Assembly: GCF_009908265.2 (NCBI RefSeq)
Contig: NZ_JAAATX020000010.1
Location: 124,001-188,000 of the forward strand
Direction: 5' to 3'
From: Paragemmobacter amnigenus
GTDB lineage: Bacteria; Pseudomonadota; Alphaproteobacteria; Rhodobacterales; Rhodobacteraceae
Length of the DNA stretch: 64,000 nucleotides
The position numbers and the translations under genes were made by a program. Below are positions 55,382-61,494 of the stretch, one piece after another. The notes beneath the pieces are model-generated. The model saw only the letters and a list, made by a program, of their open reading frames with translations. It made no database searches and was not told the origin of the DNA. The number at the start of each line of letters is the position of its first letter. The stretch's first letter is position 1.

Positions 55382-56149
55382 ATGCTGTTCGAGATCGCCA
55401 CCGAGACCGCCCTTCTGCTGATCCTTGCCGCCTTTGTGGCGGGGTTCGTCGATTCCATCGCGGGGGGCGGGGGGCTGATCTCGGTTCCGGCGCTGTTGCT
55501 GGCGGGGGCAAATCCGGTGGAAGCCTTGGCGACCAACAAGTTGCAGGGCACCTTCGGGGCGGGGACGGCGATGGTGACCTATGCCCGCGCGAGGCATGTG
55601 CGGTTGCGGGACCAGTTGGGGATGGCGGTGATTTCGGCCATCGGCGGCGGGCTGGGGGCGCTGGTGGCGCATCTGGTTCCGGTGGGGGTGTTGCGGGTGG
55701 TCATGCCCGTGATCCTTGTGGCGGTGGCGCTTTTTTTCGCGTTGAAACCGGGGCTTAGCGACATTGACCGGGTGCAGCGGATGCGGCCAGGGGTGTTTGC
55801 CGTGACGGCGGTGCCGCTGATCGCGGCCTATGACGGGTTCTTCGGGCCGGGGACGGGGTCGTTCTTCATGCTGGCCTTCGTGATGCTGGCGGGATATGGC
55901 GTCCTGAAGGCGACGGCGCATACGAAGCTTTTGAATTTTTCCAGCAATATCGGCAGCTTGTGCGTGTTCATCCCGTCGGGGGCGATGTGGTGGGCGGTGG
56001 GTCTGGGGATGGCTGCGGCGCAGGTTGCGGGGGCATCGCTGGGGGCGCGGCTGGCGATGCGGGTGGGGGCGCGGCTGATCAAGCCGCTGCTGGTCGCCAC
56101 CTCGACCGCGATGGCGGCGCGGCTGTTGTGGCAGGCCTGGGCGGGCTGA
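55382..56149 (+). CDS. TSUP family membrane transporter (TauE/SafE)
   Basis: A 255-residue protein with about seven to eight helices. The family repeats show as FVDSIAGGGGLISVPALLLAG (near 21-41) and AYDGFFGPGTGSFFMLAF (near 145-162). TSUP proteins move sulfonates, sulfite or organic anions; the substrate here is unknown. The ATG follows GGATGAAGG. A dodecamer repeat begins 3 bp after its stop. Confidence 0.9.
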   Translation: MLFEIATETALLLILAAFVAGFVDSIAGGGGLISVPALLLAGANPVEALATNKLQGTFGAGTAMVTYARARHVRLRDQLGMAVISAIGGGLGALVAHLVPVGVLRVVMPVILVAVALFFALKPGLSDIDRVQRMRPGVFAVTAVPLIAAYDGFFGPGTGSFFMLAFVMLAGYGVLKATAHTKLLNFSSNIGSLCVFIPSGAMWWAVGLGMAAAQVAGASLGARLAMRVGARLIKPLLVATSTAMAARLLWQAWAG

Positions 56150-56152
56150 GCG

Positions 56153-56200
56153 GGTCGTACCGGCGGTTGTGCCGATGGCTGTACCGCAGAGTGTCAGCAC
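56153..56200 (-). repeat. Dodecamer-array repeat, copy 3
   Basis: Minus-strand units GTGCTGACACTC, TGCGGTACAGCC, ATCGGCACAACC, GCCGGTACGACC lie without gap between the TSUP gene and higA. Units 2 and 3 match copy 1 closely, and CGCTGC precedes the first unit as in the other copies. Confidence 0.8.
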
Positions 56201-56234
56201 GCAGCGGACTGTGATGCGGTCAGTCCGCAACGGG

Positions 56235-56549
56235 TCAGGTGAAGGTGGCCGGTTCGCCGTGATAGCGGGCGACGTCGATCTGGGCCGCCCTGCGGCGGGT
56301 CAGGGCGATGTCGTGGTTGGTCTGCATCCGCAAGAGCGTTTCCATCGACACGCCAAAGGCCTTTTCGATCCGCAACGCCATTTCGGGTGACAGGCCCGCG
56401 CGCGCGTTGAGCACGGCCGAGAGCGCGGCGCGCGTGACGCCGAGGATTTCCGCCGCGCGGGTGACGGTCAGGCCGAGCGGGGCGATGATGTCATCCCGCA
56501 CGAAGCTACCCGGATGGGCGGGATTGAGCAGTTGGAGGTCCTGGGGCAT
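56235..56549 (-). CDS. higA: HigA family antitoxin
   Basis: A 104-residue helix-turn-helix protein with the family's NPAHPGSFVRDDIIAPLGL (about 9-27), TRAAEILGVTRAALSAVLN (near 30-48) and a C-terminal NHDIALTRRRAAQI. HigA binds the HigB toxin and represses the operon. It lies second, after the toxin, the order that distinguishes higBA from most toxin-antitoxin pairs, with a 12-bp gap. Confidence 0.93.
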   Translation of the reverse strand: MPQDLQLLNPAHPGSFVRDDIIAPLGLTVTRAAEILGVTRAALSAVLNARAGLSPEMALRIEKAFGVSMETLLRMQTNHDIALTRRRAAQIDVARYHGEPATFT

Positions 56550-56561
56550 CGGTTGGGGTTC

Positions 56562-56852
56562 CTAGTGGTAGTCCTGATAGTCGAGGTCGATGATTTCCAG
56601 CCCGTCGCGGTCGATGCGGAAGGTCAGGCGCCAGTTGCGGGTGACGGACAGGCTCCATGTTCCGCGCAGGTTGCCGGAGAGAAGATGCGCGTTCCACGAC
56701 GGGACCGCGCGCAGGTCGTCTTCGTGATCCATCGCTTGCAGGAACGAGATGATGCGGCGCAGTTTTTCCACGGCGGGAGGGTGAAGGCCAGACGGATCGT
56801 CCGTCTCGATGAAACGGCGAAGTCCCTTATGCAGGACGTTGCGGATCTTCAT
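56562..56852 (-). CDS. higB: HigB family mRNA interferase toxin (RelE superfamily)
   Basis: A 96-residue toxin with the HigB start MKIRNVLHKGLRRFIETDD, LSGNLRGTWSLSVTRNWRL near 58-76 and a late DLDYQDYH with catalytic-type residues. HigB cleaves mRNA in the ribosome. ATG 56852 is preferred to a GTG two codons earlier by family alignment. The promoter region carries a perfect 28-bp palindrome 17 bp upstream. Confidence 0.93.
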   Translation of the reverse strand: MKIRNVLHKGLRRFIETDDPSGLHPPAVEKLRRIISFLQAMDHEDDLRAVPSWNAHLLSGNLRGTWSLSVTRNWRLTFRIDRDGLEIIDLDYQDYH

Positions 56853-56868
56853 GGCCACTCGGTACAGA

Positions 56869-56896
56869 CTGTATAGTGTATCTTTACACTATACAG
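56869..56896. promoter_or_regulatory. higBA operator palindrome
   Basis: CTGTATAGTGTA and TACACTATACAG are perfect 12-bp inverted repeats around TCTT. On the minus strand the site overlaps plausible promoter elements (TTGAAT then TAAAGA at 17 nt). HigA dimers repress by binding such sites. It also lies next to the end of zapE, so it is the whole control region of the pair. Confidence 0.85.
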
Positions 56897-56917
56897 ATAC
56901 GACATTCAAGCGCGGCC

Positions 56918-57997
56918 TTACGCCCCCCAGTCCGCCCCCTGCATCTCGCGCAGGCGGGAGGCGGTGCGTTCGAATTCGAAGGCGCCGGTGCCTTCGAGGT
57001 AGAGCCGTTCGGGTTCGTCGGCGGCGGAGCAGATGAGGCGGACGCGCGCCTCGTAGAGCGCGTCGATGAGGGTGACGAAGCGCTTGGCCTCGTTGTAGTT
57101 CGATGCCGAGAGCTGGGGGATGTCCTCGAGGATCAGGACGCGGACGTTCTGCGCAATGGCGAGGAAGTCGGCGGGGCCGAGGGGGCGGGCGCAGAGGTCC
57201 CAGAAGGTGGCGCGGGCGACACCGTTGGCGAAGCGCGGGAGTTCCACGGTGCGGCCATTGACGGCAAGGCGCAGGGGTTCGCCCGCCGCTCCGCCCGTCA
57301 GGTCGGACCAGATGGCGGCGATCTGGCCCTGCACGCGGCCTGCGGGGTGGAAATAGACCTGCGCGCCGTGCAGGCGGTGCTGGCGGTAGTCGGTCGGGCT
57401 TTCGAGTTTCACCACCTGCAACCGGTCGCGGATCAGGTCGATGAAGGGCAGGAAGAGCGCGCGGTTGAGGCCGTCCTTGTACAGATCCTCGGGCGGGCGG
57501 TTCGAGGTGGTGACGATCACAACACCGGCGGCGAAGAGTTTTTCGAAGAGGCGGCCCACGACCATGGCATCGGTGATGTCGGTGATCTGCATTTCGTCGA
57601 AGGCGAGGAGGCGCGTGTCCCTGATGATCGCATCGGCCACGGGGGCGAGGGGGTCTTCGACGCCACGCTTGCGCGCCTCGTGCATGCCTTTGTGGATGTC
57701 CTGCATGAAGGCGTGGAAATGGACGCGGCGTTTGGCGCGGATCGCGGTCGCCTCGGTGAAGAGGTCCATGAGCATGGATTTGCCCCGCCCGACACCGCCC
57801 CAGAGGTAAAGACCCCTTGGCGGGGTCAGCGGTTTGGCGAAGAGGCCCGCGAAGAGGCCGATGCGGCGTTCGGCATTGGCTTCGAGCCAGTCGCGCAGGG
57901 CGTCGAGCGCAGGCAGCACGGCATGTTGCGCCGGATCGGCGCGGAGCGTGCCCTGTGCCACGCGGGCATCGTAGAGGTCGGTCAGAGATTGCCGCAT
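56918..57997 (-). CDS. zapE: Cell division protein ZapE (AFG1-like ATPase)
   Basis: A 359-residue P-loop ATPase, bacterial ZapE/Afg1 family, linked with Z-ring constriction and with inner-membrane protein quality control in mitochondria. Walker A is GGVGRGKSML (67-76), Walker B LLAFDEMQITDI follows, then TSNRPPEDLY and the C-terminal LEGTGAFEFERTASRLREM. The ATG at 57997 is chosen by family length; a longer open frame has no support. The 65-bp gap after its stop holds the higBA operator. Confidence 0.92.
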   Translation of the reverse strand: MRQSLTDLYDARVAQGTLRADPAQHAVLPALDALRDWLEANAERRIGLFAGLFAKPLTPPRGLYLWGGVGRGKSMLMDLFTEATAIRAKRRVHFHAFMQDIHKGMHEARKRGVEDPLAPVADAIIRDTRLLAFDEMQITDITDAMVVGRLFEKLFAAGVVIVTTSNRPPEDLYKDGLNRALFLPFIDLIRDRLQVVKLESPTDYRQHRLHGAQVYFHPAGRVQGQIAAIWSDLTGGAAGEPLRLAVNGRTVELPRFANGVARATFWDLCARPLGPADFLAIAQNVRVLILEDIPQLSASNYNEAKRFVTLIDALYEARVRLICSAADEPERLYLEGTGAFEFERTASRLREMQGADWGA

Positions 57998-58193
57998 ACC
58001 GTTGTATACCGTGACCTTTGGCGCGAGGGAAGCATCCGCATGGGCCGGCACCCAACCCGTTCTTACGGATGGTATTTGTCCGAAAGAGACGGATCGGCGA
58101 ACCGGTGGAAAGGCGAAAGCTGCCCGTCCGACTGGCACAATGCCCGTCATGCCCGCGCGAGTCGATGCGCGGCAGAACGTGAGGACAAGGAAG

Positions 58194-58373
58194 ATGAGCG
58201 ACGCCACCCACGGCCTGCCGGTCTATCGGCCCGATCCCGATTTCGGGCGCGCCTATCGCCGTCCCGGCGAGGTGGTGCCGACACTGGCGCTGCCGCGCGG
58301 ATTGTGGATTGCGGTGGCGGTATCGGGGGCGGTGGCGGGCTGGGCCGCGCTGCTGGGCGTCGTGATCTTCTGA
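58194..58373 (+). CDS. Small single-pass membrane protein of unknown function
   Basis: A 59-residue protein. The N-terminal half is polar (YRPDPDFGRAYRRPGE); the C-terminal half is one hydrophobic helix (about 38-59, LWIAVAVSGAVAGWAALLGV). CAAGGAAG is right before the ATG. I do not recognise the family. The 196-bp gap to zapE holds a short direct repeat (ACGGTATACA, ACGGTATGCG on the minus strand) near the zapE start and nothing else clear. Confidence 0.65.
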   Translation: MSDATHGLPVYRPDPDFGRAYRRPGEVVPTLALPRGLWIAVAVSGAVAGWAALLGVVIF

Positions 58374-58438
58374 GCCGTCCCTAAATCCCGCGCGGGGCAA
58401 GCCGTTCTGGTGAGCGGACCCACGCGCAGGAGGCAGGA

Positions 58439-59695
58439 ATGGCAGTCGCCCATCTTTACGGCTTGAAATCGGCGGTGCCGGAGGCGCCGCGTGCCCCGCG
58501 CATGTTCGTCGAGCCGCCGGATTTTGCGAGCGTTGCGGAACTGGCGCGGTCCATCGCGGGCTGCGAGAGGGCCTGCATCCGGCTGCAGGACGAGGAGACG
58601 GGCGAGATGCGGATTGCCTTCTTTCCGCCGCTGGAGGGGGTGCATGACCTGCCGCCCGCGCTGCTGCCCAACGGGCGGGGGATCGCGCAGATGGATGCGG
58701 GATCGATGAAGGACGAGATGGTGGCGGCGGGGCTGGGCGATCTGGCCTTCTGGGCCGGTTTCGCGCTGAAATCGCCGGGCGGGCGGGTGCTGGGTGTGCT
58801 GGGGCTGATGGACAGCCGGTCGCGCGACCTGTCCGAGACGGTGTTGCAGCAGTTGAGCCAACTGGCGGGAATCCTGTCGGTGGGCGTGGCCATGGCGGGA
58901 TCGGTGATCCGCGTTCTGGCGCGCCAGACGCTGGGCGTGATCGAGGATGTGGCCGAGATCGACGTGGGCGCGGCATCGCCCGCGCTGACCGGGCTGATGC
59001 GCTTTGCCTCGGGGCGGTTGCCGTCGAGCGCGGAGTCGATGGCCATGCGGATCGCGGGGCTGGCCGAGCTGTCGAACGGGATGCTGCTGCTGACCCAGCC
59101 CGCGAAGGCGATCCTTTACACCCATGGCTTCCGTCTGTCGGACCCGCAGGGGATGGCGGTCGAGGAGCCGGTGCTGGCGGCGGAGCCGGAGCCCGAGGCG
59201 TTCAGGCCGATGGCGCGGCTGCGGATCGGCGAGGTGCATCACGACATCGCGCGGGACGAGGAGACGGACAAGTTCGCCTTCCGCATCACGGGCACGGAGG
59301 ATGCCTGGGTGCTGCTGGACAACGGGTTGGAGGAAGGCTGGCCGGAAATGGCGGCCGAGATCATCAAGCGGACGCGGAATGCGACCTTCGACTATGTGCG
59401 CATGCACATGATCCACCACCGCGACGCGGTGATGCCCGAGGGCGAGTTCCTCTATGACCTTTACGGGATGGAATGGGCGGTGCGCGGCACGCCCGCCCAT
59501 GCCGAGGCGCGGGGCGCGGACGGGGTGTGGCGGCGGTTCGACGCGGCCCATGTGACCCCGGATGCGACGCGGGACTTTTCGGCGCTTGCCGCCTTTGCCG
59601 CGATCCCCGGTCTGGCCGAGAGGATCGGGCAGGACGTGCATGAATGGTCCAAGCGGATCGCGGCGGGGTCCGAGATCACGCCGATCTTCGGCTGA
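58439..59695 (+). CDS. Hypothetical protein with GAF-like N-terminal domain
   Basis: A 418-residue cytoplasmic protein. Residues about 28-150 look like a GAF domain (RACIRLQDEETGEMRIAFF, FWAGFALKSPGGRVLGVLGLMD, LSETVLQQLSQLAGILSVGVAMAG). The C-terminal part (about 245-418) includes VHHDIARDEETDKFAFRITG, EIIKRTRNATFDYVRMHMIHH and FLYDLYGMEWAVRG, with several histidines, and I do not recognise it. It may be a sensor or an accessory to a signalling system; the neighbours include two regulatory-looking genes. It ends back to back with the FlgB fusion in TGATCA. Confidence 0.7.
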   Translation: MAVAHLYGLKSAVPEAPRAPRMFVEPPDFASVAELARSIAGCERACIRLQDEETGEMRIAFFPPLEGVHDLPPALLPNGRGIAQMDAGSMKDEMVAAGLGDLAFWAGFALKSPGGRVLGVLGLMDSRSRDLSETVLQQLSQLAGILSVGVAMAGSVIRVLARQTLGVIEDVAEIDVGAASPALTGLMRFASGRLPSSAESMAMRIAGLAELSNGMLLLTQPAKAILYTHGFRLSDPQGMAVEEPVLAAEPEPEAFRPMARLRIGEVHHDIARDEETDKFAFRITGTEDAWVLLDNGLEEGWPEMAAEIIKRTRNATFDYVRMHMIHHRDAVMPEGEFLYDLYGMEWAVRGTPAHAEARGADGVWRRFDAAHVTPDATRDFSALAAFAAIPGLAERIGQDVHEWSKRIAAGSEITPIFG

Positions 59696-60121
59696 TCAGT
59701 CGTCGCCTTCCATCGCGGTGATGCTTTCCCGAAGGCGGCCGACGGCCGCCTTCTTGATCTGGCTGACACGGCCCGTGGTGACGCCGAGGATTTCGGCGAT
59801 TTCGTAGACGTTCAGTTCTTCCGCGAATTCCATCTGTTCGGTGGAGAGTTCCACCGTATTGCCGTCGAGCGAGGTGGTCACGGGCACGCGATAGCCGAGC
59901 TGGCCGTCGGCCAGCGCGGTGCCCATGTGGCCGGCGGCGGTGCGGTCGGGGCCGCCGGTGCCCATGGAGCGGGCGAGTTCGGACTCGAAGTCGAAGTCGC
60001 GGGCCTTGAAGTTGGGGGTGGCGGCATTGGCGATGTTGGAGGCGAGGATTTCGCCCCGTCTTTCGCGCAGGACGAGGGCCTGCGCGTGCAGCCCTATCGT
60101 TTCGCGGAAACCGACCGTCAT
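59696..60121 (-). CDS. FlgB rod protein joined to sigma-28-like region 4 (chimera)
   Basis: A 141-residue ORF. Residues 1 to about 100 match the flagellar proximal rod protein FlgB: GLHAQALVLRERRGEILASN (10-29), IANAATPNFKARDFDFESEL (30-49) and TTSLDGNTVELSTEQMEFAE (82-101). Normal FlgB continues as a C-terminal helix for about 30 more residues. Here the rest (101-134, ELNVYEIAEILGVTTGRVSQ then IKKAAVGRLRES) looks like the helix-turn-helix of sigma region 4 as in FliA. A GAGGG motif is 8 nt before the ATG and the frame is intact. No other flagellar gene is in the window. It could be a deletion remnant or a genuine fusion. Confidence 0.75.
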   Translation of the reverse strand: MTVGFRETIGLHAQALVLRERRGEILASNIANAATPNFKARDFDFESELARSMGTGGPDRTAAGHMGTALADGQLGYRVPVTTSLDGNTVELSTEQMEFAEELNVYEIAEILGVTTGRVSQIKKAAVGRLRESITAMEGDD

Positions 60122-60216
60122 TGTCTGTGCCCTCTGGTTCCTGCCGGAAGGGTCCGGCGCTTTCAGGCGCGGGTCTTGCAAGGGGCGTGCCAGTTGGGTC
60201 GGGAAGCGGGGTCGGT

Positions 60217-61494
60217 ATGGCGGCGGCACGGAAGAAGACGGCATTGCAGCGGGCGGCGCGCGCGGTGTTGAAGGCCGTGGAGGGGTTGCATCCGGACGAG
60301 GCGCTGGTGCGGCTGGAGCCGGTGGCGGCGGCAGAAGGGCCGGGCTTGCGGCGGCGGGTGCTTTTGTCGGCGCGGATCGAGTTGTTGCGACGGGCGCTGG
60401 AGATGCCGCGGAGGCAGGCGGCGGAGCCGGAACCGCTGGTGGTGGTCCCGCCGGAGCCTGTGGCCGTTGTGGCAGAGGAGCCCAAGCCGCCAAGACCGCC
60501 CAAGGCGCTGTCCAAGGGGTCGATGATGTCGGTCAGCCTGGAGGATGCGGCCAAGCTGCTGTTCGTCGCGCCGGAGCCCGAGGGCGACGTGGCCGAGGCG
60601 GCGGGGGCCGCGCCTGCGGAGGCCTTCGTGCCTGCATCCTGGACCGATGCGGCGCAACAGGTCGACGGGCCGCCGCCGGACGCCGCGCCCGATACGGAGC
60701 CCGACGGGGACGCGGCAGGGCGCGGCGGCGAGACGGTGATCCTTGACGATCTGGATGCCGCCGTGGCGTCGCTGAGCGGGCTGGCCGATGACAGCGCGAT
60801 GTTCCCCGAGGACCCGCCCGCCGTGGCCGCACCGCCGCGCAAGGCGGCCAAGGGCGGCAAGGTCAAGGGGCGCAAGGGATCAGGCCCCGTGATCGAGGAT
60901 ATGGAGACGCTGGCGGCCTTTGCCACGGGACCGTCGCAGGGGGGGCTGCCTGCGGGGATCGATGCCGATCTGGCCAAGCTGGCCGCGCTGGATGCGTTGT
61001 CCGAGGCGGTGGTGGCGGCGGACCCGCCTGCGGGAATGGTGGACCCCGCGGCGGCCTTTGCCGCGCTGGCGGCGGCGGACGAGGACGAGGCGCGGGCGAT
61101 GCTGGCGCCCGTGCGGGGGGCGGTGGTGGACCATGTCGCCGCGATGGCCGCACTGGAGGAGTTGGGGCCGGTGATGCGGGTGCCGCCCGCGCCCGCCGAT
61201 CCGGAGGTGGCAGGGGGCGAGGCGGTGGCCCCTCCTGCCCCGCGCCCGCGCGGCAGGGCGGCGCTGGACCCGTCGGCCGCCTTTGCCGCGATGGAGGAGG
61301 CCGAGGTCGTCGATCCCGCAACGGCGACACGGGCCCGCCCCGCCCCCGTGATGGATGCCGCGGCGGCCTTTGCCGCGCTGGAGGCGGCGGATGAGGCAGA
61401 GGCCAAATCCATCGCCCCCGCGGGCAAGCCCAAGCCGCTGGCCATCGACCTTTCGGCGCAGTTCGCGGCGCTGGGAAAGGATGCGGAGGAGTGA
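60217..61494 (+). CDS. Alanine/proline-rich protein with repeated DxxAAFAAL motif
   Basis: A 425-residue low-complexity protein. Residues 1-65 are basic and helical (ARKKTALQRAARAVLKAVEG). The rest is acidic, rich in A, P, E and D, probably disordered. A short motif of the form D-x-x-A-x-F-A-A-L occurs at about 276, 305 (degenerate), 351, 380 and 411. I do not recognise the family. The start at ATG 60217 has GGGAAG upstream; an in-frame extension to 60121 is antisense of the FlgB chimera gene. It is convergent with the hybrid kinase, the stops being adjacent. Confidence 0.6.
   Translation: MAAARKKTALQRAARAVLKAVEGLHPDEALVRLEPVAAAEGPGLRRRVLLSARIELLRRALEMPRRQAAEPEPLVVVPPEPVAVVAEEPKPPRPPKALSKGSMMSVSLEDAAKLLFVAPEPEGDVAEAAGAAPAEAFVPASWTDAAQQVDGPPPDAAPDTEPDGDAAGRGGETVILDDLDAAVASLSGLADDSAMFPEDPPAVAAPPRKAAKGGKVKGRKGSGPVIEDMETLAAFATGPSQGGLPAGIDADLAKLAALDALSEAVVAADPPAGMVDPAAAFAALAAADEDEARAMLAPVRGAVVDHVAAMAALEELGPVMRVPPAPADPEVAGGEAVAPPAPRPRGRAALDPSAAFAAMEEAEVVDPATATRARPAPVMDAAAAFAALEAADEAEAKSIAPAGKPKPLAIDLSAQFAALGKDAEE

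Noticed and set aside
56153-56200. Attachment site or inverted end of a mobile element, because of the nearby higBA
   Set aside because: No integrase, transposase or target duplication is visible, and the other copies are not paired with mobile genes.
57998-58193. Fourth copy of the dodecamer repeat near the zapE start
   Set aside because: It has two 10-nt direct repeats (ACGGTATACA-like) but unit length and core differ, and only two units exist.
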